Origin: Brevibacillus invocatus
Lineage (GTDB): Bacteria; Bacillota; Bacilli; Brevibacillales; Brevibacillaceae
Reading direction: 5' to 3'
Assembly (NCBI RefSeq): GCF_003710915.1
Contig: NZ_RHHR01000034.1
Coordinates: 48,268 to 112,267, forward strand
DNA: 64,000 bases
The position numbers and the translations under genes are program-made. The notes below the pieces were generated by a model. That model was not told the origin of the DNA. It saw only the letters and a list, made by a program, of their open reading frames with translations, and did no database searches. This document shows, one piece after another, positions 17,856 through 26,023 of this stretch. Every line of letters begins with the position of its first letter. The first letter of the stretch is position 1.

Positions 17856-17904
17856 AGAGTTATTCCAGAGGTCTCGAGCTGACTGAGGAATGGCTCTTTT
17901 TTTG
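17856..17904 (+). terminator. Rho-independent terminator after the orphan pstB
   Basis: AGAGTTATTCC pairs (with G-T pairs) with GGAATGGCTCT around a 20-base loop; TTTTTTT follows. Confidence 0.75.
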
Positions 17905-18026
17905 CGTGTAGGAAAAGATCGATGCAAAGAAGAGGAGAAATTCCCTCTATCCGTACAAAAAACAGAATAGGACACTCAGCACGCGGAGAAAATAGGCGCA
18001 TCGCACCATAAAAGGAGGATGTTTCC

Positions 18027-18419
18027 ATGTGGCATGGATGGCCGATTGAACGCGTGCTGATCTTGTTTGCAGGGATTGCGTTTGCGCTGTTAGCGGTACA
18101 GGTCACCCTTTTTCATTCGCGGCAAAATTTTCGACACTGGGCCATGTGGCTGCCTGTTATTGAGCTTCCTTTGTTTGCTGTTACCGCCATTGTCTTGTCC
18201 TTCTACAACGCAGGCTGGCTGCGCTGGGTATTTGCCCTGTGGATGCTGATGGGGGTAGCTGGAGGGGTATACGGAGCCTATTTGCATACAGTGGGAGTGG
18301 GACAACGAGTAGGCGGTTACGGACAAAGCCAGAACTTTCTTGTCGGACCACCTGTCATCTTGCCTTTGTTTATGACGGCGCTCTCCGCATTGGGGCTCAT
18401 CGCCCTGTTCTGGGGGTGA
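18027..18419 (+). CDS. Four-helix membrane protein of the GMC oxidoreductase operon
   Basis: The 130-residue protein has about four hydrophobic helices (ILFAGIAFALLAVQVTLF, WLPVIELPLFAVTAIVLSFY, WVFALWMLMGVAGGVYGAYL, VILPLFMTALSALGLIALF) and His residues near the membrane (LFHSRQNFRHW, AYLHT). The ATG follows AAAGGAGGATGTTTCC. It is followed six bases later by a gluconate-dehydrogenase-subunit-3-like gene, so it could be the membrane anchor or electron acceptor of that enzyme. I recognise no named family, so this role is an inference from context. Confidence 0.8.
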   Translation: MWHGWPIERVLILFAGIAFALLAVQVTLFHSRQNFRHWAMWLPVIELPLFAVTAIVLSFYNAGWLRWVFALWMLMGVAGGVYGAYLHTVGVGQRVGGYGQSQNFLVGPPVILPLFMTALSALGLIALFWG

Positions 18420-18425
18420 TCGGAT

Positions 18426-19025
18426 ATGAGCAAAAATAGTCGCTATCCTGCTTATGACGTGTGGGCAGAGCATACGCATTGGGACGATCACACGAAGCAG
18501 GTCGTAGGCTCCAGGCGCTCACCTCAGGTTGCCTATCAGTTTTTTAGCCATTCAGAAGGACTGCTGGTACAGACCGCGGCGAGTGAGCTGGTGAACGATC
18601 ATCGTCTGGAGGTACTGACATTCGTCACGCAGCATCTCGACGAAGCATTGGCGAGTCCCATCGGAGAGGCACAGCGAAAGGTAGGGGTGCCTCCGAAAAA
18701 GCAATTGTATCGCTGGGGTCTTGCCGGTATCGAAGCGGAGAGTCAAGCCAGATACGGAACGGGGTACGTAGCGCTGAAGAAAGAAGAGCAGCAAGCTATT
18801 CTGCAGGAAATAGCGGCAGGGAGGACCCAGGCCAAGGAGGAGTGGTCACAGCTTTCACCAGTTGATTTTTTCAAACGTTTCCTGCGTGACGCCGTAGATG
18901 CCTACTATTCTCACCCGCTGGTCTGGTCGGATATCGGGTATGGTGGTCCAGCTTATCCGCGCGGGTATGTGCGTGTAGAAAAAGGGCTGACAGATCCCTG
19001 GGAGGCGAAAGCGGATGACAAATGA
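18426..19025 (+). CDS. Gluconate 2-dehydrogenase subunit 3-like protein
   Basis: 199 residues. The C-terminal segment FLRDAVDAYYSHPLVWSDIGYGGPAYPRGY is the recognisable part of the gluconate 2-dehydrogenase subunit 3 (gamma) family. Such proteins bind and stabilise a GMC-type flavoprotein. The usual twin-arginine signal of Gram-negative members is missing: the N-terminus (MSKNSRYPAYDVWAEHTHWD) is hydrophilic. It overlaps the following GMC gene by 11 bases and lies six bases after the membrane-protein gene, so the three genes form one operon. Confidence 0.85.
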   Translation: MSKNSRYPAYDVWAEHTHWDDHTKQVVGSRRSPQVAYQFFSHSEGLLVQTAASELVNDHRLEVLTFVTQHLDEALASPIGEAQRKVGVPPKKQLYRWGLAGIEAESQARYGTGYVALKKEEQQAILQEIAAGRTQAKEEWSQLSPVDFFKRFLRDAVDAYYSHPLVWSDIGYGGPAYPRGYVRVEKGLTDPWEAKADDK

Positions 19026-20652
19026 CAGCGAATTGACGCATCACAGTGTTCACTACGATGGACATCATTCGAATCAAATGAGTCAGCGAAAGTATCAGGA
19101 TGGGGCCGACGTCTGTATTGTCGGAGCAGGTGCGGCTGGGGGTGTTTTGGCGCATGAGCTGGCACAAGCCGGGCTCAAGGTCGTCGTCATTGAAGCAGGT
19201 CCATATTGGAATCCGCAGCTTGATTTTGCAAGCGACGAGCTCGCCATGCGCAGGTTGGGCTGGCAGGAGACGCGCCTGGTTGATGGTCAAGATCCGCTTC
19301 GCCTTGGACATAACAACTCAGGTCGCGGTGTTGGTGGCGGCACGGTGCATTTCACGGGTGTTTTTTTGCGCCTGCACGAGAGCGATTTTATGACCAGAAC
19401 CATAGATGGGGTCGGTGAGGATTGGCCGATTCGCTATCAGGATCTGGCTCCTTATTATGACAAAATCGAGCGGGAAATCGCTGTCTCCGGTCCAGATCAT
19501 TTTCCCTGGGGAGCGTTTCAGGGGCCGTATCCTTACCCGGTACGGGAGCCGATCAGCGCCAATGCACAGCTCTTCCGCGAAGCTTGTGAAAAGCTGGGGA
19601 TGGAAAGTGTCGTTGCACCTCTGGCGATATTATCTGGCCCGTTCGACGGGCGTCCGCCCTGCATCAATCGCGGCTTTTGCAATCAGGGATGCATGCCAAA
19701 TGCCAAGTACAGCGGGTTGATTCATCACATCCCCAAAGCCATTCAGGCAGGGGCGGAAGTGTTGTCTGACTGCATGGTGACGGAGATTTTGATGGATGGA
19801 AGCCGGGTGAGCGGTGTTGTATTTTCGCATCATGGACTGACTTACCGACAAAAGGCGCGGGTAGTGATCCTCGCAGGATTTGTCGTCGAAACTCCCCGCT
19901 TGCTTCTCCATTCCGCAACGCCTCACTTTCCGGACGGATTGGCCAATTCCAGCGGATGGGTAGGCAAGGCCATCATGCCACACTCCAGTCACGACGTGTA
20001 CGGACGTCTTCCGGAAGAGGTGCGCTTGTACAAGGGAACTCCTGTGCTTGCATTGACTCAGCATTATTATGAAACGGACCGGGATCGGGGATTTGCTAGG
20101 GGATACACCTTGAGTGCGCACGGGTCAAGACCTGTATCCATGGCGGGGGCCATCGCGGCAGAGCGGGAGGACGGCACGTTTTTGTGGGGGCAACAGCTGC
20201 GTGAAGCCATGCTGGATTACAATATGTACGCCCGCATCACATTGGTTGGAGAAGTACTTCCACACCCGGAAAATGCCGTTACACTGAGCGGCTTGAAGGA
20301 CGAGTACGGGATGCCGATTCCGAAGGTGAGCTTCAGCTATCAGGAAAATGATAGGAAGCTCTACAAGCACGCGATTGGTGAAATGAATCGGCTGATCGGG
20401 GCAATGGGGGGAACGCCTGAGCATGTGGTTTCGGATACCGCTCATCTGATGGGGGGATGTCGAATGGGGAGGGACCCGCAGACGTCTGTTGTCAATGAGT
20501 ACGGACAGACACACGATATTCCCAATCTTTTTATTGCAGGAGCGTCCACCTTCGTCACTTCCGGGGGGGCCAATCCGACAAACACAGTGATGGCGTTAGC
20601 TGCGCGGACGGCCGACAAGCTGATCGAAGCCATGCAACTTCGTGAAGTATAG
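19015..20652 (+). CDS. GMC family oxidoreductase (gluconate 2-dehydrogenase large subunit-like)
   Basis: 545 residues. An FAD-binding GxGxxG motif (VCIVGAGAAGGVLAHELAQAG, from about residue 37) is followed by GRGVGGGTVHFTG, a typical GMC substrate-domain middle, and the C-terminal GMC_oxred_C region with catalytic-site AHLMGGCRMG and NLFIAGASTFVTSGGANPTNTVMALA. Family members oxidise sugars, sugar acids or alcohols. No signal peptide is visible, so the enzyme should be cytoplasmic or at the inner membrane face. The cytochrome c subunit usual in gluconate dehydrogenase is not encoded nearby. Substrate unknown. Confidence 0.92.
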   Translation: MTNDSELTHHSVHYDGHHSNQMSQRKYQDGADVCIVGAGAAGGVLAHELAQAGLKVVVIEAGPYWNPQLDFASDELAMRRLGWQETRLVDGQDPLRLGHNNSGRGVGGGTVHFTGVFLRLHESDFMTRTIDGVGEDWPIRYQDLAPYYDKIEREIAVSGPDHFPWGAFQGPYPYPVREPISANAQLFREACEKLGMESVVAPLAILSGPFDGRPPCINRGFCNQGCMPNAKYSGLIHHIPKAIQAGAEVLSDCMVTEILMDGSRVSGVVFSHHGLTYRQKARVVILAGFVVETPRLLLHSATPHFPDGLANSSGWVGKAIMPHSSHDVYGRLPEEVRLYKGTPVLALTQHYYETDRDRGFARGYTLSAHGSRPVSMAGAIAAEREDGTFLWGQQLREAMLDYNMYARITLVGEVLPHPENAVTLSGLKDEYGMPIPKVSFSYQENDRKLYKHAIGEMNRLIGAMGGTPEHVVSDTAHLMGGCRMGRDPQTSVVNEYGQTHDIPNLFIAGASTFVTSGGANPTNTVMALAARTADKLIEAMQLREV

Positions 20653-20790
20653 CTTGTTCACTTTCTCCAAAAAGGGATTTTATACGCGTTCTGCCCATAC
20701 GCACCAAGATTTTTTCTCCACGAAAACAGCAATATGGTTTATGGATTCTTATGGAAGTTTCGTGAACCTATCTTCCCCTACTAATATGGC

Positions 20791-20801
20791 GTATAGTATA
20801 C
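20791..20801. promoter_or_regulatory. Palindrome and -10-like element before the ArsR gene
   Basis: GTATAGTATAC is a near-perfect 11-bp palindrome (arms GTATA/TATAC) about 40 bp before the ArsR start, overlapping a possible -10 (TATAGT). This fits an autoregulated ArsR promoter. The rest of 20653-20790 shows nothing else I can name. Confidence 0.4.
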
Positions 20802-20841
20802 TGAGAGTCAGATATGCAACGCAAGGCAAAGGTGGGTTCAT

Positions 20842-21177
20842 ATGGAAGCGGATTTGATGCAGGTTTTGCTTTTGTCGGAGGTTTACAAGCTGCTTGGCGA
20901 CAAGACTCGCTTGACGATCATGGCTCTCTTGCAGGCACAGTCTCTTTGTGTCCGTGATCTCGTGGAGATTCTGCAGACGTCCCAGCCATCTGTCTCCCAG
21001 CACCTGGCAAAGTTAAAGACACATGGACTGGTGAAAGAGCGAAGAAAAGGACCTTGGGTGTTTTACTCCGTCAACTCAGAGTGCTCCCCGCAAGTCAAAC
21101 AAATTTTATCGAGCTTGCCAGATATGTCAACGGTCGTCAAACAAAAATCAGCCGAAAGCGCTCCCTCGTTCGGCTGA
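20842..21177 (+). CDS. ArsR-family winged-helix regulator
   Basis: 111 residues. The HTH_5 domain spans about 8-90: LSEVYKLLGDKTRLTIMALL, CVRDLVEILQTSQPSVSQHLAKLKTHGLVKERRKGPWVFYSV. The single N-terminal cysteine (SLCVRD, the site of ELCVCDL in ArsR) is not a complete metal site, so metal sensing is unclear. It stands alone between the GMC operon and a convergent glutaredoxin gene, so its target is not evident; it may act on its own promoter. The ATG follows AAAGGTGG. Confidence 0.9.
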   Translation: MEADLMQVLLLSEVYKLLGDKTRLTIMALLQAQSLCVRDLVEILQTSQPSVSQHLAKLKTHGLVKERRKGPWVFYSVNSECSPQVKQILSSLPDMSTVVKQKSAESAPSFG

Positions 21178-21182
21178 GTCGG

Positions 21183-21218
21183 AAAGCGTTGGATCACGAG
21201 AGATCCAGCGCTTTTTTT
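21183..21218. terminator. Terminator between ArsR and glutaredoxin-like genes
   Basis: AAAGCGTTGGATC pairs with GATCCAGCGCTTT; TTTTTTT follows on the + strand. It overlaps the 3' end of the convergent glutaredoxin gene. Confidence 0.85.
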
Positions 21219-21445
21219 ATTTGTTCTTTATCGAATCCATGAATGACAACTTCTTCACCGTTTTCTTTTTTAATCCATGTTACGGGTGTCATGCTGGCTC
21301 CGAGATTGATTGCTTCCTGGAAATATGCTTCGTTCTTGCGGATATCTCTGTCCTCAAAGGGGATATTGTGTTGGGTCAACCACATTTTCTCCTCTTGGCA
21401 AGGACCGCAGGTGGTCTGCGTGTACACAATCACGTTTTGCGCCAT
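21194..21445 (-). CDS. Glutaredoxin-like thiol oxidoreductase (CGPC)
   Basis: Start at 21445 because AAAGGAGGAAGGGAAAATG marks it clearly; the frame stays open further upstream without a ribosome site. The 83-residue product MAQNVIVYTQTTCGPCQEEK has the active-site CGPC and the cis-proline region MTPVTWIKK of the glutaredoxin/NrdH fold. It should reduce disulfides in the cytoplasm, recycled by thioredoxin reductase or a low-molecular thiol. CGPC is nearer to thioredoxin's CGPC than the classical glutaredoxin CPYC. Monocistronic. Confidence 0.88.
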   Translation of the reverse strand: MAQNVIVYTQTTCGPCQEEKMWLTQHNIPFEDRDIRKNEAYFQEAINLGASMTPVTWIKKENGEEVVIHGFDKEQIKKALDLS

Positions 21446-21592
21446 TTTCCCTTCCTCCTTTCCTGATGTCGTACTCCATAAGAGTATTTCTCCTTTTTCA
21501 GATAAAAACCCTCTAGCTCCAACACTTTGCCCTGCTTGGCCCATGAGCCGTACCAAGCAAAAGGCAAGTGGGATTGTGGAAAAAAAAGGGCA

Positions 21593-21622
21593 GGATAAGG
21601 CACATGCTCATGGTGCAAATTA
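21593..21622 (+). promoter_or_regulatory. Possible sigma-G-type promoter of the SASP gene
   Basis: GGATAA (21593-21598) and CAAATTA (21616-21622) are 17 bases apart and resemble sigma-G -35 (GnATA) and -10 (CATnnTA) elements, as expected for a forespore gene. The match is partial. Confidence 0.4.
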
Positions 21623-21655
21623 TATACAGTGACATCGAGGAGGTGAGTTGGAACA

Positions 21656-21829
21656 ATGGCTAAGCAAAACAAACAAGCGATGAGACAAGCTCAACAACAA
21701 GCGCAACAGCAAGCTCAAAACGCTGCTGCAACTGAATTTGCGAGCGAGACGAACGTGTCGGAAGTACGCCGTCAAAACCAGCAATCTGCTGCGAAGTCTG
21801 CGCAACAATCCGGCCAACCTACTGAATAG
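21656..21829 (+). CDS. sspE: Gamma-type small acid-soluble spore protein
   Basis: A short gene of 57 residues: MAKQNKQAMRQAQQQAQQQA, then QNAAATEFASETNVSEVRRQ, ending SAQQSGQPTE. Extreme Gln/Ala richness, few hydrophobic residues, and the TEFASETNV block (the GPR germination-protease site of gamma-type SASPs) identify it. Such proteins fill the spore core as an amino-acid reserve. GAGGAGGTGA lies eight bases before the ATG. Two terminators follow in tandem. It has a single repeat unit, shorter than B. subtilis SspE (84 residues). Confidence 0.88.
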   Translation: MAKQNKQAMRQAQQQAQQQAQNAAATEFASETNVSEVRRQNQQSAAKSAQQSGQPTE

Positions 21830-21843
21830 AAACGGGTAAAACG

Positions 21844-21896
21844 AAGGGCTGTCCCATTGTCATGATCAGACAATCGGGGATAGCCCTTTTTTATTT
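21844..21896 (+). terminator. Terminator after the SASP gene
   Basis: AAGGGCTGTCCCATTGT pairs with ACAATCGGGGATAGCCCTT over nearly its whole length; a T run follows. Confidence 0.85.
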
Positions 21897-21900
21897 GAAT

Positions 21901-21923
21901 GGCTGGACAACCAGCCTTTTTTA
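21901..21923 (+). terminator. Second, tandem terminator
   Basis: GGCTGG-acaa-CCAGCC is followed by TTTTTTATT, only five bases after the previous terminator. The double stop insulates the downstream nine-gene operon. Confidence 0.8.
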
Positions 21924-22067
21924 TTGTGAACATCCAATCACAGAAATTTACGAATTCAACAATTTGGGTTAATGCTGGACTAATACTCGTTCACTATGAT
22001 GACTTTGAAGGAAATAAATCACAACCAAAGATATGAAGGAAATCCTACGAAGGAGAGGTTATACAGC

Positions 22068-22781
22068 ATGATTCGATTTATATGGTTCGATCTTGGATAC
22101 ACACTGGTAAGGATGAACAGGGAAGAGGTCTATCAGAAGGTGCTGGGGGATTTTGACGTATACCGCAGTGTGGAGGAAATCGCGCTTGCCTACCATCGGA
22201 CAGACAAGCTGTTTATGCGCGAGTACCAAGGTGTCCTGGGCAAAGATAGCAGAGCGTTTCTTCCTTGGTATGTCGGTGCGTTGAACTACAAGCTGCGGCT
22301 TTCTCTCCCGATCGAGGATGTGGTTCAGGTGTATCGGCAGAGGGCCAGCGAATACCCGTTGCAGTGGACAGCTTACGAAGGGGCAAAAGAGACGCTGCAG
22401 GGGCTGAAAAATCTCGGCTATCAGCTCGGCTTGATTTCCAACTGGGATCAAACGGCCAGGCAGGTGCTGAAAAAAAACGGGCTGGACGAGGTTCTGGATG
22501 AAATCGTCATCTCCTCGGAAGTAGGGCTGGAAAAGCCTGATCCGGGCATCTTCCGGCTGGCGATGGAAAAAGGAAACGTGACATCCAATCAATCGCTGTA
22601 TATCGGGGACAACTACTACGACGATGTAATTGGCTGCCAGAAGGTCGGCATGCACTGCCTGCTCATTAATCCATATGGAAATTGCGGTGTAGAAGAATTG
22701 ACGTATCAGCCGGTTATTCGCGGCATTCAAGACGTGGCAGACTACCTCGGTCATCCGCAGCAGCGGCGTGAGGTCAATTAA
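22068..22781 (+). CDS. HAD-superfamily phosphatase, first gene of a nine-gene operon
   Basis: Start at ATG 22068 after GAAGGAGAGG; the frame is open back to 21996 but without a ribosome site. 237 residues. HAD motifs: I, FDLGYTL (second Asp of DxDxT replaced by Gly, with Asp retained as nucleophile); II, LISNWD; III, EVGLEKPDPGIF; IV, LYIGDNYYDDVIG. A helical cap lies between I and II, as in subfamily IA phosphatases. The general acid/base Asp at +2 of the nucleophile is not present, so phosphatase activity may be weak or use another residue. It is followed after 15 bases by an RpiR regulator. Confidence 0.88.
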   Translation: MIRFIWFDLGYTLVRMNREEVYQKVLGDFDVYRSVEEIALAYHRTDKLFMREYQGVLGKDSRAFLPWYVGALNYKLRLSLPIEDVVQVYRQRASEYPLQWTAYEGAKETLQGLKNLGYQLGLISNWDQTARQVLKKNGLDEVLDEIVISSEVGLEKPDPGIFRLAMEKGNVTSNQSLYIGDNYYDDVIGCQKVGMHCLLINPYGNCGVEELTYQPVIRGIQDVADYLGHPQQRREVN

Positions 22782-22796
22782 CAGGAGAGATTTGCA

Positions 22797-23639
22797 ATGA
22801 CGTTTGTAGAAAGAATTCAGGAGCATTTTGACTCTTTGAGCGCCGGCCAGAAAAAAGCCGCTCATTATATTCAAACCAACATGCAGGATGCTGTCATGCA
22901 GTCGGCGCACAAGATCGCCAGCCATTCAGGGGTTAGCGAAGCGACGGTCCATCGCCTGGCACAAGCCCTTTCCTATGCCAGCTTCTCCGCTATGCTTCAG
23001 GACCTGCGGCAATTTGTACTGAAGGATCAGCGAGCTGTGAGAAATTTCATGCTGTCTACGAGCCATCAGGAGGATTCCTGGCTGGAGAAGCATTTTCAGC
23101 AAGAGATCGATAACCTGCATGAGACGATGGCGCGTTCAAACAAGCTGCACATCCATCAAGCTGCTCACATGCTGCTGGAAGCGGATCGCATCTGGGTTGT
23201 AGGATGGCGGATGGGCTTGTCGGTCACATCGTACCTGAGCTTTGTCCTGAAGTACATGCTGGGCAACTGCGAATTGATCCCGCAAGGAGGTGTTGCGGAA
23301 TACGCGACCTACATAAAGCCGAATGATACGGTGTTTGCCTGTGGCTTTCCGCGGTATTGCTCCCGGACGCTAAAGGTGGCTGCACTCGCCAAGGAAGAGG
23401 GAGCGAGGGTCATTGCACTTACGGATTCTGAGCTGTCACCATTCGCGAAGCTCGCGAATCTGACGCTGCTGGCTTCTGGTAAATCGACCGGATTTTTGGA
23501 TTCGTATACGGCTTCCTTGTCAGTGGCCAGTGCGATCATTAACGAAATCTCGTATCTGGAGAAAGCGCGTGTGCAACGCAATATTGAGAAGATGGAAATG
23601 ATGTTCAAGGAATTTCAGGATCATTTCGAGTGGAAATGA
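22797..23639 (+). CDS. MurR/RpiR-family regulator with SIS domain
   Basis: 280 residues. N-terminal RpiR helix-turn-helix (about 1-77; KKAAHYIQTNMQDAVMQSAH, IASHSGVSEATVHRLAQALSY), then a SIS sugar-phosphate-binding domain (about 120-260) with VVGWRMGLSVTSYL, FACGFPRYCSRTLKVAALAKEEGARVIALTD. RpiR proteins respond to phosphosugars. It lies inside an ABC-transporter operon and probably regulates it, so the effector is likely a phosphorylated derivative of the imported compound. The ATG follows AGGAGAG. Confidence 0.92.
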   Translation: MTFVERIQEHFDSLSAGQKKAAHYIQTNMQDAVMQSAHKIASHSGVSEATVHRLAQALSYASFSAMLQDLRQFVLKDQRAVRNFMLSTSHQEDSWLEKHFQQEIDNLHETMARSNKLHIHQAAHMLLEADRIWVVGWRMGLSVTSYLSFVLKYMLGNCELIPQGGVAEYATYIKPNDTVFACGFPRYCSRTLKVAALAKEEGARVIALTDSELSPFAKLANLTLLASGKSTGFLDSYTASLSVASAIINEISYLEKARVQRNIEKMEMMFKEFQDHFEWK

Positions 23640-23659
23640 AGCCGGGAAAGGAACGTTGG

Positions 23660-24394
23660 ATGAAAGCGACAGTCATCGGTTGTTGGGGGGCTTACCCCGA
23701 AAAGAATGAAGCGACCTCAGGATACCTGGTCGAATGCGGCGGGAGTAAGATTTTGCTGGATTGCGGCAGCGGTGTGCTGTCTCGTCTGCAAAATCACTGC
23801 TCACTCGAAGAGCTGGACGCCGTCATCATTACCCACACGCACGCCGATCATATCGCGGATGTGTACAGCCTGGAATTTGCGATTCTGATTCTTACGCAAA
23901 TCGGAAAACGGACGAAGCCGCTTGATGTGTATGTGTATGGTGCGGAGCCGGACAGCTTGCCATTTTGCTTCCCTCAGTACGTGTGTGTACATCCGATCCG
24001 CCTTGGCGTGCCACTGGTGATCGGCACGGTGACGCTCACATTTTCCGAGAATGTTCACGACGTACCCTGCTGCGCGGTACGACTGTCTTCTGAGGACGGG
24101 AAGACGCTTGTGTATTCTGGCGATACCGGCTATTACCAATCATTGATCGATTTCACTCGCAATGCCGATGTGCTGTTGATTGAGAGCAGCTTTTACGATT
24201 GGCAGAAAGGAAAGATGGGCGGCCACTTGACGGCTGGAGAAGCGGGGGAAATTGCTGCTTTGGCTGGGGTCAGGCAATTGGTGCTGACACATTTTCCTCA
24301 TTATGGCGACCTGCAGCAATTAGCTGAGGAAGCAGCACGGCAGTATGACGGACAAATCCATTTGGCTTATGGCGACATGAAAATCACGATGTAA
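23660..24394 (+). CDS. Metallo-beta-lactamase-fold hydrolase
   Basis: Start at ATG 23660, preceded by GAAAGGA; an earlier in-frame GTG at 23630 would overlap the previous gene. 244 residues with the metal site HTHADHIAD, an additional His in ENVHDV, Asp in SGDTGY and His in LTHFPHY. This resembles YhfI/RNase Z-like phosphodiesterases more than lactamases. Probably a cytoplasmic phosphodiesterase or hydrolase acting on the compound imported by the neighbouring transporter; substrate unknown. Confidence 0.9.
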   Translation: MKATVIGCWGAYPEKNEATSGYLVECGGSKILLDCGSGVLSRLQNHCSLEELDAVIITHTHADHIADVYSLEFAILILTQIGKRTKPLDVYVYGAEPDSLPFCFPQYVCVHPIRLGVPLVIGTVTLTFSENVHDVPCCAVRLSSEDGKTLVYSGDTGYYQSLIDFTRNADVLLIESSFYDWQKGKMGGHLTAGEAGEIAALAGVRQLVLTHFPHYGDLQQLAEEAARQYDGQIHLAYGDMKITM

Positions 24395-24415
24395 ACCTGG
24401 AAAGGGGTTTTTCCC

Positions 24416-26008
24416 ATGTTGAAAATCAGGAAAACGTTCGTAACAGGCTTCTCTACACTGGCGGTATTGTCGATGGTCATTTCCGGCTGTGGCAGCAGCG
24501 CTTCCCCTGCTCCGGCAGCGTCAGGCACTGCGCAAACAACAAATGGCAACTCACCGGCGAAAGACAGCAGCTCTATGGAGAGAGTGGAGGGAGGGACTGT
24601 ACGAGTCGCGATGTCGACGGAGCCGGATAATCTTGATCCGTATCTGTCTGCTGCGACAGACACCAGCTCGATGATGGACAACGTATTCGACGGGTTGTTT
24701 GAGGCAGGAGAGAACAGTGAGCTGGTTCCGGCCGTGGCAGAATCGTATCAGATCTCCGAGGATGGATTGACCTATACCTTCAACATTCGGAAAGGGATCA
24801 AATTCCACGATGGCTCGGATTTGACTGCAGAAGACGTTGCGTATTCGTATGCAAAGCTGTCGGGCTTAAACGGCAAGGAGCCGCTTTCTTCGAAGTTTGC
24901 TGTGATCGAAAAGATTGAAACACCGGATGACTCCACGGTTGTGGTCAAGCTCAAGGCAAAGGACGCAGCGTTCCTGGCTGCCAACATCGTGGCTATTGTG
25001 CCGAAAGATTATGAAAAGCAGAGTGAAAAGCCGATCGGTGCAGGTCCGTTCCAGTTCGTCTCGTACGCGCCTGGCCAGCAGCTTGTTCTGGAGAAAAACG
25101 ATCAGTTCTACGATCAGGAGCGGAAGCCTGCGCTGGATCGGGTAGAGTTCAAAATCATGCCGGATACGAATTCTTCCGTGCTGGCTCTGCAATCCGGCGA
25201 TATTGACATGATTCCGGGCATTTCCGCGCAAGGCGCGCTGCAGTTGGGAACGGGATTCCAAATCGTCTCCGGTCCGCAGAATATGGTTCAGTTGATGGCG
25301 TTGAACAATACAGAAAAGCCGCTGGATGATGTCAGAGTGCGTCAGGCGATCAACCATGCGATCGACAAAGATGTGATTATCCAGACAGTCGCAGAGGGCA
25401 ACGGGGCAAAGCTGGGGTCCAATATGAGCCCGGCCATGAAAATGTACTACCAGGAAGGATTGGAGAATCGCTATCAGCCAGATGTCCAAAAAGCGAAGGC
25501 GCTGCTCAAGGAGGCTGGCTACGAAAACGGCTTTAAGCTGACGATTACGGTTCCTTCCAACTACGCCTTTCACGTCGATACGGCACAGGTCATTGCCGAG
25601 CAGCTGAAAGCGGTAGGGATTGACGCTCAAATCAAGCAGATCGAGTGGAGCAGCTGGCTAGAAGACGTATACAACAACGCCAAGTATGAAGCGACCATCG
25701 TCGGTCTGACAGGCAAGCTCGATCCGCATGAAGTCCTGGGCAGATACGAGACGACCTATGGCAAAAACTTCTTCAAGTTCAGCAACGCCGAGTTCGATGA
25801 CATTGTCAATCGCGCGCGAACTGAAATTGACGTGACCAAACGAGCTGATATGTACAAGCAAGCACAGACCGTCCTCACCGAGCAGGCAGCCGCTGTTTAC
25901 ATTATGGACCCTAGCCGCTCCGTTGCGCTGAAGGAGAATTTGCACGGCTTCACCATGTATCCGGTGCAAAAATACGATTTCGCCGCGATGTACTTTTCCA
26001 AGAAGTAA
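24416..26008 (+). CDS. Peptide/nickel-type ABC transporter substrate-binding lipoprotein
   Basis: 530 residues with a lipoprotein signal (lipobox VISGC), a Ser/Ala/Pro linker and a family-5 binding fold: TVRVAMSTEPDNLDPYLSAATD, YTFNIRKGIKFHDGSDLTAEDVAYSY and IGAGPFQFVSYAPGQ. The fold is shared by binding proteins for peptides, nickel, heme precursors, opines and sugars, so sequence alone does not give the ligand. It is followed 15 bases later by the first permease. It is not closely similar to the two OppA-type proteins at 0.7-4.3 kb. Confidence 0.93.
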   Translation: MLKIRKTFVTGFSTLAVLSMVISGCGSSASPAPAASGTAQTTNGNSPAKDSSSMERVEGGTVRVAMSTEPDNLDPYLSAATDTSSMMDNVFDGLFEAGENSELVPAVAESYQISEDGLTYTFNIRKGIKFHDGSDLTAEDVAYSYAKLSGLNGKEPLSSKFAVIEKIETPDDSTVVVKLKAKDAAFLAANIVAIVPKDYEKQSEKPIGAGPFQFVSYAPGQQLVLEKNDQFYDQERKPALDRVEFKIMPDTNSSVLALQSGDIDMIPGISAQGALQLGTGFQIVSGPQNMVQLMALNNTEKPLDDVRVRQAINHAIDKDVIIQTVAEGNGAKLGSNMSPAMKMYYQEGLENRYQPDVQKAKALLKEAGYENGFKLTITVPSNYAFHVDTAQVIAEQLKAVGIDAQIKQIEWSSWLEDVYNNAKYEATIVGLTGKLDPHEVLGRYETTYGKNFFKFSNAEFDDIVNRARTEIDVTKRADMYKQAQTVLTEQAAAVYIMDPSRSVALKENLHGFTMYPVQKYDFAAMYFSKK

Positions 26009-26023
26009 ACGAGGGGTGCCGAA

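Noticed and set aside
17219..18106. A 295-codon minus-strand frame
   Set aside because: Covers the orphan pstB antisense and its terminator; the real gene on the other strand is unmistakable.
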